From: Micromonospora gifhornensis
GTDB lineage: Bacteria > Actinomycetota > Actinomycetes > Mycobacteriales > Micromonosporaceae
DNA length: 64,000 nucleotides
Direction of reading: 5' to 3'
NCBI RefSeq assembly: GCF_016863515.1
Contig: NZ_BOPA01000019.1
Span: forward strand, 124,001-188,000
Below, piece by piece: positions 8,776 through 17,414 of the stretch. Position 1 is the first letter of the stretch, and each line of letters opens with the position of its first letter. Both the position numbers and the translations under genes were made by a program. The notes below the pieces were generated by a model, which worked only from the letters and a program-made list of their open reading frames with translations, had not been told where the DNA came from and made no database searches.

Positions 8776-9176
8776 GACGACCCGCCCGCCCGCTCGATGA
8801 AGCGGTGCCGGTCGACCACCACCCGCTCCACCCGTCCCTGCGCGATCGTCTGCTCGCCCTCCACGACTGTCACCTCGAAGGTCAGCCGCCGTTTGTCGAC
8901 AGCCGTCAGCCGGGCCTGCGCCGCCACCGTACGGCCCACCGGCGTCGCGGCCAGGTGCTCCAGTTCGACGCGGGTGCCGACGGTGGTCGTCCCGGCGGGC
9001 AGGTGACGGGCGGTCGCCGCCACGGTCGCCGCCTCGGCCAGCGCGAGCACCCGTGGGGTGCCGAGCACGGGCACGTCACCGGAGCCGACGGCCTGGGCGG
9101 TGTCGTTGTCGGTGACGGTCAACTCGACCCGGGCCGCCAGGCCCGGCGTCAGGACACGATCCAGCTGCTCCTGCAT
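8772..9176 (-). CDS. hotdog-fold thioesterase, FlK-like
   Basis: A 134-aa single hotdog-domain protein. The stretch from VELTVTDNDTAQAVGSGDVPVLGTP to ALAEAATVAATARHL resembles the start and central helix of fluoroacetyl-CoA thioesterase-like proteins, ending in a beta-rich half (TFEVTVVEGEQTIAQG). Such enzymes release acyl groups from CoA. I chose ATG 9176 because TACGCT lies 6 nt upstream, as expected of a leaderless -10 box; GTG 9182 is possible but would overlap that promoter spacing. It is translationally coupled to the MBL-fold gene. Confidence 0.75.
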   Translation of the reverse strand: MQEQLDRVLTPGLAARVELTVTDNDTAQAVGSGDVPVLGTPRVLALAEAATVAATARHLPAGTTTVGTRVELEHLAATPVGRTVAAQARLTAVDKRRLTFEVTVVEGEQTIAQGRVERVVVDRHRFIERAGGSS

Positions 9177-9284
9177 GGCCACAGCGTAGGTGCTCGCCCC
9201 GACCTGGGCGTGCAGCCGGCCACCATCACGCTCGATCAGGGCCCGAACAACCGCGACCCGCCGCTGCCGGCCGGCGCTGCATGA

Positions 9285-10904
9285 TCACTCCTGTTGGCGG
9301 GCGGCGTGACCGCGTGCGGACAACTCCGCCGCCAGCGCCCACGCCTCGGCGAGATCCCGGTCCACCGCCGCGGCCCCGGCTCCGCCCGCCGTGTCGGCGT
9401 GCACCGTGGCCAGGCGCAGCCGGCGCTGCAACGGCCCCTGCACCACCCGGACGCTCTGCAACCGGGCGTACGGCACGACTGTCACCTGGCGGGTGAGCAG
9501 GCCGGAACGCACCGCGAAGACCTGCCCGGTGAGGCCTGCGCCGAGCACCTGACGGCTGAGCGGGTTGAGCCAGCGGGCCCGTACCGGCGGCGGCGTCAGC
9601 GGCAGCGCCGACAGGTCGACCCCCGGCAGCACCTCGGCCACGATCGCCTCGGCGGTGGGCAGGTCACCGACCGGCAGCAGACGATCCGGCCGGCTGCGCT
9701 GGTCCGGCTCGCCGGCGGTGTAGCCGGCCACCTCCAGGCGCAGCCGCAACCAGCCCTTGAACCGCCAGAGCAGCGGCCAGGTCACCCCGATGGTCTGCAC
9801 CCGGTGCAGCGGTACGGTCTGCACCCTGGTCTCCAACAGGCCGTTGCGGATGCGCAGGCGGTCGTCGTCGCGAGCCAGTTGGAACTGCCAGTCGTCGAGG
9901 ACCCGGCGTACCGGTTGCAACACGATGCCCGCCATCGCGGTCAACGTGCTCGCCACCGCGATGAACGACCAGGTGCCCTCGGACAGGAACTGCGCGGCCA
10001 CGAAGACCACACCGAACGGCAGCAGGAACGCCTGCGGGGTCAGCAACTGGCTGACCAGCAGATCCTGGTTGCGTACGGAGTGCAGTGGCCGGCCGGTCGA
10101 CGGCTCGGCACTGGCCGGCGTGGCCGTCGGTGCGTACGGTGGCGCGCCCCCCGGCACCCCGGCAGCCGGTGCCCCGGCAGACGGTCGGCCCGCCAGCGAC
10201 AGCAGGCGTTGCCGCAACGCGGACGCCTCGGTGACGCTGAGGAAGGCCAACGGCGCCTCGGTCTTACCTCCGCCGACCACCTCCAGCCGCAGCTCGGCCA
10301 GCCCGGTGAGCTGGGCGAGCAGCGGTCGGACGACCTCGACGGCCTGGAGGCGCTCCAGTGGGATCGCACGTGTCCGCCGCCAGAGCAGCCCCTCGTGGAT
10401 CCGCAGCTCGCGGCCCACCACCTGATAGCCGGTGTTGTACCAACTCACCACGGCCAGCACCGCAGCGCCCAGGACGATCACGGTCACCATCGCCGCGAAC
10501 CAGCCGAAGCCGACCCGGGACAACGTCGACCAGGACAGCCCGGCGATGACCACCACCAGCGACCTCGCGCTGTGCAGCACCGGGCTCAACGGATGCAGCC
10601 GCTGCCGGGCCTGTTGTGCCGCGCCCGGCTGCCCCGACCACCCGTCGGGTGGATACTGCGGCGGCACCGCACCTGGTAGATACCCGAGCGGATACCCCGC
10701 CGGCGGCGGCCCGACCGGCGGCCCGGCGGGTGGTTGCCAGCCGGGCGATTGCCACCCCGGCGGTGGCCAGCCCCCTGGCGCTCCTGCCGGTGGTGGTCCG
10801 ACCGGTGGCCCGGCCGGGGGGAGACCCGTCGGCGATTCGGATGGCGGGGTGGTGCCGGGTGATGGCGTGGCGCGCTCCGAGTCCCAGCCGGTGTGGTCGC
10901 TCAC
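9285..10904 (-). CDS. PH-domain membrane protein, YdbT-like
   Basis: A 539-aa integral membrane protein with a Pro/Gly-rich N-terminal tail (about residues 15-75, PPAGPPVG-like repeats). Pairs of hydrophobic helices alternate with bacterial PH (bPH2/DUF304) domains marked by YQVVGRELRIHEGLLWRR and IPLERLQAVEVVRPL. Repeats of the PH pattern follow near residues 330-390 and 450-520, so three PH modules are likely. Family members often pair with a smaller PH protein, as here; the GTG start overlaps the stop of that upstream gene. The role is unknown, perhaps envelope stress or membrane homeostasis. The MoxR operon lies nearby on the other strand. Confidence 0.8.
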   Translation of the reverse strand: MSDHTGWDSERATPSPGTTPPSESPTGLPPAGPPVGPPPAGAPGGWPPPGWQSPGWQPPAGPPVGPPPAGYPLGYLPGAVPPQYPPDGWSGQPGAAQQARQRLHPLSPVLHSARSLVVVIAGLSWSTLSRVGFGWFAAMVTVIVLGAAVLAVVSWYNTGYQVVGRELRIHEGLLWRRTRAIPLERLQAVEVVRPLLAQLTGLAELRLEVVGGGKTEAPLAFLSVTEASALRQRLLSLAGRPSAGAPAAGVPGGAPPYAPTATPASAEPSTGRPLHSVRNQDLLVSQLLTPQAFLLPFGVVFVAAQFLSEGTWSFIAVASTLTAMAGIVLQPVRRVLDDWQFQLARDDDRLRIRNGLLETRVQTVPLHRVQTIGVTWPLLWRFKGWLRLRLEVAGYTAGEPDQRSRPDRLLPVGDLPTAEAIVAEVLPGVDLSALPLTPPPVRARWLNPLSRQVLGAGLTGQVFAVRSGLLTRQVTVVPYARLQSVRVVQGPLQRRLRLATVHADTAGGAGAAAVDRDLAEAWALAAELSARGHAARQQE

Positions 10905-11440
10905 AGCCCTTCCGCCCGGTCCTCGCCGAGCGCCGTGAGCCGGTCGCGCAACCGGGACGCCTCCGCGGGCCGAAGACCCGGCACCCGGGCGTCGCTGGCC
11001 GCCGCGGCGGTGTGCAGCTGCACGGTGGCCAGGTCGAAGGCCCGCTCCAGCGGACCCGCGCTGACATCGACGAACTGCATCCGCGAGTACGGCACGATGG
11101 AGAGCCGGCGGACCAGCAGCCCGTGCCGCACCAGCAGGTCGTTCTCCCGTTCGGCGTAGCCCCAGGCACGCACGGCCCGGACGATTGTCACCGCCCGCCA
11201 GACGGCGAACACCAGGACCACGCCGAGTGCCAGGCCGAAGGGCCAGGCACCGGTGAACCCCCAGGCGACCCCGATCATGATCGACAGTACGACCACCACG
11301 CCGGACAGCCGCAGCAACTCCACCCAGATCAGATCGGACGAGATCGACTGCCACCGGACGGTGTTCGGCCACGGCTCAAGCGGGCCGGGCTGCCCGACAG
11401 CCGACGCCGGCACCTGGCCACCCACCTGCTCACCGCTCAC
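10901..11440 (-). CDS. PH-domain membrane protein, YdbS-like
   Basis: A 179-aa partner of the larger PH-domain protein. It has two adjacent membrane helices (LLRLSGVVVVLSIMIGVAW and a second ending near VLVFAVW) followed by a bPH2 domain (ENDLLVRHGLLVRR, then IVPYSRMQFVDVSAGPLER). Start GTG 11440 lies in a repeated intergenic sequence that supplies a weak GAAAGG ribosome site. The stop overlaps the downstream GTG as GTGA, so both are co-translated. Function not established. Confidence 0.8.
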   Translation of the reverse strand: MSGEQVGGQVPASAVGQPGPLEPWPNTVRWQSISSDLIWVELLRLSGVVVVLSIMIGVAWGFTGAWPFGLALGVVLVFAVWRAVTIVRAVRAWGYAERENDLLVRHGLLVRRLSIVPYSRMQFVDVSAGPLERAFDLATVQLHTAAAASDARVPGLRPAEASRLRDRLTALGEDRAEGL

Positions 11441-11514
11441 GGGACGGGCCTTTCGTTCGCGACTGCGGGGCTCGCAAGCTCACTCCTCGCGCTCACGGGA
11501 CGGGCCTTTCGTTC
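11434..11514 (-). repeat. gene-bridging intergenic repeat, copy 1
   Basis: A 25-bp sequence (11434-11458) is repeated exactly at 11490-11514. Between and including parts of them lies a 48-bp element (11449-11496, minus strand) that starts GTGAGCGCGAGGAGTGAGC and ends CAGTCGCGAACGAAAGG. A second copy lies at 52603-52655. In both places it carries the stop codon of the upstream gene and a GAAAGG ribosome site for the next gene. Confidence 0.85.
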
Positions 11515-11744
11515 CACTCTTGAAGCGTAGGCGATTCGGTCAGCGGGGCGACCTCGCGCAGGAAGCCCCGCGCGGTGAGGAAGTCACCGAGATGACCACG
11601 GTGCGCGTCGCAGGCGAGCCAGGTCTTGCGTCGCTCGGGCTGGTGCAGGCGCGGATTGTTCCACCGAAGTGACCACTCGGCCGGGGCGTGACACCCACGG
11701 GCCGAACAGACCAGGGCCGTGGTGGGGGGATCGGGCTCGCTCAT
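11493..11744 (-). CDS. small conserved actinobacterial protein with Cys/His motif
   Basis: An 83-aa protein with CSARGC near residues 13-18 and CDAH near 45-48, a likely zinc-binding pair, plus a basic LHQPERRKTWLA centre. I recognise the type as a small conserved actinobacterial protein often mislabelled acetone carboxylase; its role is unknown. ATG 11744 is preceded by TAGACT with a 7-nt gap and no ribosome site, suggesting a leaderless transcript. Its stop lies inside the repeat element leading to the PH-domain genes, so the three may form one operon. Confidence 0.75.
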   Translation of the reverse strand: MSEPDPPTTALVCSARGCHAPAEWSLRWNNPRLHQPERRKTWLACDAHRGHLGDFLTARGFLREVAPLTESPTLQEWNERPVP

Positions 11745-11988
11745 CCCGGCCAGTCTAGGGCGGCGGACGAGGAGAAGAATTGAGCGCCGGGCGACCACGG
11801 GGGAAGCCGCCCGGCGACGGATGAATGGTACACACGCCGGGGCGTCATCTGTCCACTGGTGATCGGCGATTGGCGTGGCGACGGATGGCGTGGCGAAAAT
11901 CGGTCGCTCCCGCCGTCCGTACCGAGCCGGGCATGCGAGGCTTGGTAGCGCACACGCCGCGACGACCGATTCATGCTGTGGAGGACCG

Positions 11989-13098
11989 GTGGCCCAGCCG
12001 ACCACGCCCGACGCCCCGACGCCGAACGGGACCCTGCCGCAGACGCCCGGCGCGCCGACCACCCCGGCGCAGGACGCGGGCCTGCTGGAGCGGGCCCTGT
12101 TCGAGATCAAACGGGTGATCGTCGGGCAGGACCGGATGGTGGAGCGGATGTTCGTGGCCCTGCTCGCCCGGGGGCACTGTCTGCTGGAGGGCGTGCCGGG
12201 GGTGGCCAAGACGCTGGCGGTGGAAACCCTGGCCAAGGTCGTCGGTGGCTCGTTCGCCCGGGTGCAGTTCACCCCGGACCTGGTGCCGGCCGACATCATG
12301 GGTACCCGGATCTACCGACAGTCCAGCGAGAAGTTCGACGTCGAGTTGGGGCCGGTCTTCGTCAACTTCCTGCTCGCCGACGAGATCAACCGGGCACCGG
12401 CCAAGGTGCAGTCGGCGCTGCTGGAGGTGATGAGCGAGCGGCAGGTCTCCATCGGCGGGGAGAGTCACCGGGTGCCGAACCCGTTCCTGGTGATGGCGAC
12501 GCAGAACCCGATCGAGCAGGAGGGGGTCTACCCGCTGCCGGAGGCGCAGCGGGACCGCTTCCTCATGAAGATCGTCGTGGGTTATCCGACCGACGCCGAG
12601 GAGCGGGAGATCGTCTACCGGATGGGCGTGGCGCCACCCGAGCCCACCGCCGTGTTCGACACCGACGACCTGATCGCCCTGCAGAACAAGGCCGACCAGG
12701 TGTTCGTACACAACGCGCTCGTCGACTACGCGGTACGGCTGGTGCTGGCCACGCGTACGCCCGCGGAGCACGGCATGCCCGACGTGGCGCAACTGATCCA
12801 GTACGGTGCCAGCCCACGGGCCTCGCTCGGGCTGGTCCGGGCGACCCGGGCGCTGGCCCTGCTGCGCGGCCGCGACTACGCCCTGCCGCAGGACGTGCAG
12901 GACATCGCGCCGGACATCCTGCGGCACCGGTTGGTGCTCAGCTACGACGCGCTCGCCGACGACGTGCCGGCCGACCACGTGGTGCACCGGGTGATGTCGA
13001 CCATCCCGATGCCGTCCGTGGCGCCCCGGCAGCAGGCGACCCCGACACCACCGGCCGCGGTGGCACCGACCTCGGGGTGGCCCGGGCAGCGGCCGTGA
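11989..13098 (+). CDS. MoxR-family AAA+ ATPase
   Basis: A 369-aa chaperone-like ATPase that typically activates or assembles VWA-domain partners. GTG 11989 is chosen because GGAGG lies just upstream and the product then starts with a short Pro/Thr tail. Walker A is GVPGVAKT (Lys74), Walker B is FLLADEIN (Asp131, Glu132), followed by sensor 1 MATQNP and an arginine finger region EAQRDRF. The lid domain carries the MoxR signature GASPRASL. Its stop overlaps the start of the DUF58 gene (GTGA), and the DUF58 stop overlaps the VWA gene, so all three are one translationally coupled operon. Confidence 0.93.
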   Translation: MAQPTTPDAPTPNGTLPQTPGAPTTPAQDAGLLERALFEIKRVIVGQDRMVERMFVALLARGHCLLEGVPGVAKTLAVETLAKVVGGSFARVQFTPDLVPADIMGTRIYRQSSEKFDVELGPVFVNFLLADEINRAPAKVQSALLEVMSERQVSIGGESHRVPNPFLVMATQNPIEQEGVYPLPEAQRDRFLMKIVVGYPTDAEEREIVYRMGVAPPEPTAVFDTDDLIALQNKADQVFVHNALVDYAVRLVLATRTPAEHGMPDVAQLIQYGASPRASLGLVRATRALALLRGRDYALPQDVQDIAPDILRHRLVLSYDALADDVPADHVVHRVMSTIPMPSVAPRQQATPTPPAAVAPTSGWPGQRP

Positions 13099-14099
13099 CC
13101 TCCACCACCCCTCCCGCCGGCCACCGGCAACGCGCACCCGACGCGACGGACAACCGCTCCGGCGCGGTGCTGTCCCGACTGCAACTGCTTGTCACCCGCA
13201 AGCTCGACGGCCTGTTGCAGGGCGACTACGCCGGCCTGCTGCCCGGCCCGGGCAGCGAGGCGGGGGAGTCGCGGGAGTACCGCCCCGGCGACGACGTACG
13301 CCGGATGGACTGGCCGGTCACCGCCCGCACCACCACGCCGCACGTGCGGCGTACGGTGGCCGACCGGGAACTGGAGACCTGGCTGGCGGTGGACCTGTCG
13401 GCGAGCCTGGACTTCGGCACCGGCCGGTGGCTCAAACGGGACGTGGTGATCGCCGCGGCGGCGGCCATCACCCACCTGACCGTACGCGGCGGCAACCGCA
13501 TCGGCGCGGTGGTCGGCAGCGGCGACGAGGTGCCCGCGCCGCGCCGGGGTCGCCGGTCGCCACCCGTGCCGGTCGGGCCGGGGCGACTGGTCCGGATGCC
13601 GGCCCGCTCCGGGCGCAAGGAGGCGCAGGGCATGCTGCGCGCCATCGCCGCCACCGAGAGCCGGCCCGGCCGCAGCGACCTCGGCGCCCTGGTGGACATG
13701 CTCAACCGCCCGCCCCGACGGCGTGGCGTCGCGGTGGTCATCTCCGACTTCCTCGCCCCGCCCACCCAGTGGGCCCGCCCGCTGCGCAAACTGCGGGTAC
13801 GCCACGACGTGCTGGCGATCGAGGTGGTCGACCCGCGCGAACTGGAGCTGCCCGATGTAGGGGTCCTTCCGGTCGTCGACCCGGAGACCGGGGAACTGCA
13901 CGAGGTACAGACCGCCGACCCGAGCCTGCGGCACCGGTACGCGGCTGCGGCAGCCGCCCAACGGGCGGAGATCTCCGCCGCGATGCGGGCCGCCGGTGCC
14001 GCACACCTACGACTGCGTACGGACCGAGACTGGCTGCTGGACATGGTGCGCTTCGTCGCCGCGCAACGGCACGCGCGTACCCGGGGGACGACACGATGA
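13095..14099 (+). CDS. DUF58 domain protein
   Basis: A 334-aa protein with the DUF58 signature REYRPGDDVRRMDWPVTART near residues 60-80, followed by a VWA-like fold (LAVDLSASLDFG, then VVISDFLAP). Genes of this family accompany MoxR ATPases and VWA proteins throughout bacteria; the complex is implicated in envelope maturation, but the chemistry is unknown. GTG 13095 overlaps the MoxR stop and its TGA overlaps the next ATG. No membrane segments are visible, so it is probably cytoplasmic or peripheral. Confidence 0.9.
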   Translation: MTSTTPPAGHRQRAPDATDNRSGAVLSRLQLLVTRKLDGLLQGDYAGLLPGPGSEAGESREYRPGDDVRRMDWPVTARTTTPHVRRTVADRELETWLAVDLSASLDFGTGRWLKRDVVIAAAAAITHLTVRGGNRIGAVVGSGDEVPAPRRGRRSPPVPVGPGRLVRMPARSGRKEAQGMLRAIAATESRPGRSDLGALVDMLNRPPRRRGVAVVISDFLAPPTQWARPLRKLRVRHDVLAIEVVDPRELELPDVGVLPVVDPETGELHEVQTADPSLRHRYAAAAAAQRAEISAAMRAAGAAHLRLRTDRDWLLDMVRFVAAQRHARTRGTTR

Positions 14100-15046
14100 T
14101 CCGACTGCTCCAACCGTGGTGGCTGCTGGCCGTACTGCCGGTGCTCGCCCTGGCCGCGCTCTACGTCTGGCGTCAGCTGCGTCGCCGGGACTACGCGATG
14201 CGGTTCACCAACGTGGACCTGCTGCGTACCGTGGCCCCGAAGGGGTTGGGCTGGCGGCGGCACGTGCCGGCGACCGCGTTCCTGCTCGCCCTGCTGGTGC
14301 TGGCCGGCGCCCTGGCCCGCCCGGCGATGGACACCCGGGAACCGCTCGAACGCGCCACCATCATGCTGGCCATCGACGTGTCACTGTCGATGCAGGCCGA
14401 CGACGTGTCGCCGACCCGGCTGGAAGGGGCCCAGGAGGCGGCCAAACAGTTCGTCCGGGAACTGCCCGAGACGTACAACGTGGGCCTGGTCTCCTTCGCC
14501 AAGTCGGCGAACGTGCTGGTGCCGCCGACCAAGGACCGCCCGGCGGTGACCAACGCGATCGACGGCCTGGTGCTGGCCGAGGCGACGGCGACCGGGGAAG
14601 CGGTCTTCACCTGCCTGGAGGCGATCCGGTCGGTCCCGGCCGACGGTGCGGCCGGCATCCCGCCGGCCCGGATCGTGCTGCTCTCCGACGGCTTCCGCAC
14701 GGCCGGCCGATCGGTGGAGGAGGCCGCTGCCGCGGCGCAGGCGGCGAACGTGCCGGTCTCCACCATCGCGTTCGGCACCGACGCCGGCCACGTTGCCATC
14801 GGCGGACAACTGCAACGGGTACCGGTGGACCGGATGGCGCTGGCCGCGCTGGCCGAGACGACCGAGGGCTACTTCTACGAGGCCGCTTCGGTGAGTGAGT
14901 TGAAGCAGGTGTACCAGGACATGGGCAGCTCGATCGGCTTCCGCACCGAAGCCCGCGAGATCACCCAGTGGTACGCGGGCATCGCACTGCTGCTCGCCCT
15001 CTGCGCCGGCGCCACCAGCCTCCTCTGGTCCTCCCGCATGCTCTGA
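14096..15046 (+). CDS. VWA-domain membrane protein, BatA-like
   Basis: A 316-aa protein with two N-terminal helices (near residues 5-22 and 58-75) and a C-terminal helix (WYAGIALLLALCAGATSLLW). Between them is a von Willebrand A domain whose metal site begins DVSLSMQADD (Asp94), with the conserved Thr in TATGEAVF and Asp in LLSDG. It is probably the membrane-anchored target of the MoxR ATPase. It is the last gene of the operon, starting inside the DUF58 stop. Confidence 0.9.
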   Translation: MIRLLQPWWLLAVLPVLALAALYVWRQLRRRDYAMRFTNVDLLRTVAPKGLGWRRHVPATAFLLALLVLAGALARPAMDTREPLERATIMLAIDVSLSMQADDVSPTRLEGAQEAAKQFVRELPETYNVGLVSFAKSANVLVPPTKDRPAVTNAIDGLVLAEATATGEAVFTCLEAIRSVPADGAAGIPPARIVLLSDGFRTAGRSVEEAAAAAQAANVPVSTIAFGTDAGHVAIGGQLQRVPVDRMALAALAETTEGYFYEAASVSELKQVYQDMGSSIGFRTEAREITQWYAGIALLLALCAGATSLLWSSRML

Positions 15047-15128
15047 CCCCGCACCCCCGCCCCGGCGGCGTCAGCGCGCGGGTTGGTGCGATGGTGCGGG
15101 ACTCGGGGCTGTTGAGGGGCGTGGGTGG

Positions 15129-15215
15129 TCAGTGGTTGCCGCTGGCGAGGACGAACAGGACGGCAACCCAGACGGCGGCGAGGGTGAAACCCAGCGGGGC
15201 GACGTAGCGGCTCAT
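15129..15215 (-). CDS. possible 28-aa single-helix membrane peptide
   Basis: A short frame starting at ATG 15215, with GGAG about 7 nt upstream. It encodes a basic tip (MSRYV) then one hydrophobic helix (LGFTLAAVWVAVLFVLA) and a short tail. Small single-pass proteins of this type are common and often missed. The clean helix and ribosome site favour a real gene, but no relative is known to me. Confidence 0.45.
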   Translation of the reverse strand: MSRYVAPLGFTLAAVWVAVLFVLASGNH

Positions 15216-15405
15216 GACAGGCTCCGGGGTGAGCGGTTCGTCGGCCCGGGACACGGGTGGACCGGCGAGGAGTGAATCGGGGACGCACACACACGAAGTC
15301 GTGACCGGGGGGCTTCCGGGTGGCACCCGCAGGCTCGACCGGCTTGTGGGCCGGACGGCGGTGGCGGGGTGCGCGGGGAGCGGGCCAGCTCAGGCGGAGG
15401 GATAC

Positions 15406-15459
15406 TCAGCGTGACTGGCGGTCGGCCCGGCCACGACTGGGAGGATCGCTATCTGGCAC
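15406..15459 (-). CDS. possible 17-aa leader peptide with perfect ribosome site
   Basis: The sequence AGGAGGTGATC (plus-strand 15463-15473) is fully complementary to the 16S 3' end and lies 8 nt before a GTG that opens 17 codons. The GTG sits in the loop of a 7-bp hairpin (arms 15444-15450 and 15460-15466). The peptide is Arg/Asp-rich without Cys runs. It could be a regulatory leader for the small membrane peptide 190 nt downstream, or fortuitous. Confidence 0.35.
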   Translation of the reverse strand: MPDSDPPSRGRADRQSR

Positions 15460-15745
15460 AGCGATCACCTCCTGAAGTCGGGTCGGTCCGGGCGGTACGG
15501 GCCGCCGTGCGACCCGCAAGCGGGAGTCAGCGTACACCCGCGATCGAAGCGGGCGCATCCGGCCGACCCACCGCCGGACCCCGGGATACGACTGCCCGCC
15601 TCCGGCCGGTGGCGGAGACCGGAAAGGCTGGCCGCGACCGGTCGACGGCGGGATGAACTGCCGTCGACGCCGTCCGTCGTCCGAGGTGGAAGTGATCACC
15701 GTACGTGCGGTGACGTGGGTCGGGTTAGCGATTACTGTGCGGTAG

Positions 15746-16492
<747 letters not shown>

Positions 16493-16534
16493 GCCGAGCC
16501 GGCCACTGAACGTGAGTACGGAGGAATGAGCATA

Positions 16535-17302
16535 ATGTCCGGACTGCTGGCCGGTAAGCGGCTGCTCGTCAGCGGCGTCATCACCGACGCCTCCATCGCC
16601 TTCTCGGTGGCCAAGCTCGCCCAGGAGAACGGCGCCCAGGTCCTGCTGACCGGGTACGGCCGGCTTTCGCTTGTGGAGCGGATCGCCAGGCGGCTGCCCG
16701 AGACGGCACCCGTGATCGAGCTGGACGTGACCAACTCCGAACACCTCGCCGGGCTCGCCGACAAGGTTCGTGAGCACGTCGACGGCCTCGACGGGGTGGT
16801 GCACTCGATCGGGTTCGCCCCGCAGAGCTGCCTCGGCGGCGGGTTCCTCGACGCCTCCTGGGAGGACGTGGCCACCGCACTGCACGTCTCCACGTACTCC
16901 TACAAGTCGCTGGCCACCGCGGCGCTGCCGCTGATGTCGCCGGGCGGTGCGGTGGTCGGGTTGACCTTCGACGCCACCCAGGCCTGGCCGGTGTACGACT
17001 GGATGGGTGTGGCCAAGGCCGGCCTGGAGTCCACCTCCCGCTACCTCGCCCTGCACCTGGGCAAGCAGGGCATCCGCAGCAACCTGGTCGCCGCCGGGCC
17101 GCTGCGGACGATGGCCGCCAAGTCGATCCCCGGCTTCGAGCAGTTCGAGGACGCCTGGTCCGAGCGGGCCCCGCTGGGCTGGAACCTCGCCGACCAGGAG
17201 CCGGCCGCCCGGGCCTGCCTGGCGCTGCTGTCGGACTGGTTCCCCGCCACCACCGGCGAGATCGTCCACGTCGACGGCGGCTATCACGCCATCGGCGCGT
17301 AG
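16535..17302 (+). CDS. inhA: enoyl-ACP reductase InhA/FabI
   Basis: NADH-dependent enoyl-ACP reductase, last step of each fatty acid elongation round; 255 aa. ATG 16535 is used because GGAGGA (16520-16525) abuts an earlier ATG at 16526, too close to serve it. The atypical SDR loop GVITDASIAF matches InhA, as do ATQAWPVYDWMGVAKAG with catalytic Tyr and Lys, and the hydrophobic substrate loop near PLRTMAAKSIPGF. It follows fabG in the same operon. A repeat element with a 10-bp hairpin starts 3 bp after the stop and may serve as terminator. Confidence 0.96.
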   Translation: MSGLLAGKRLLVSGVITDASIAFSVAKLAQENGAQVLLTGYGRLSLVERIARRLPETAPVIELDVTNSEHLAGLADKVREHVDGLDGVVHSIGFAPQSCLGGGFLDASWEDVATALHVSTYSYKSLATAALPLMSPGGAVVGLTFDATQAWPVYDWMGVAKAGLESTSRYLALHLGKQGIRSNLVAAGPLRTMAAKSIPGFEQFEDAWSERAPLGWNLADQEPAARACLALLSDWFPATTGEIVHVDGGYHAIGA

Positions 17303-17304
17303 GT

Positions 17305-17358
17305 GCAAGGAAGGGCCCCCTGTTAACGCCTGCGGTAGAGCAGGGGGCCCCTCTTAAC
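17305..17358. repeat. dispersed GTTAA/GGGCCC repeat, copy 1, with hairpin
   Basis: Right after inhA. A 10-bp perfect stem (17313-17322 with 17341-17350) surrounds an 18-nt loop. Read on the minus strand it follows the pattern GTTAAG, GGGGCCC, AGGCGTTAA, CCCTTCCTT, which recurs on the plus strand at 30629-30680. It may double as the inhA terminator. Confidence 0.8.
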
Positions 17359-17414
17359 GGCCGGGACCCGGGGGCGTTGCCCGATCGCCGCCTGGCAGGG
17401 GCAAGAATGGGACC

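Noticed and set aside
11741..12299. Upstream extension of the small Cys-motif protein to about 268 aa
   Set aside because: The extension overlaps the divergent MoxR gene and lacks conservation; a leaderless start at 11744 fits better.
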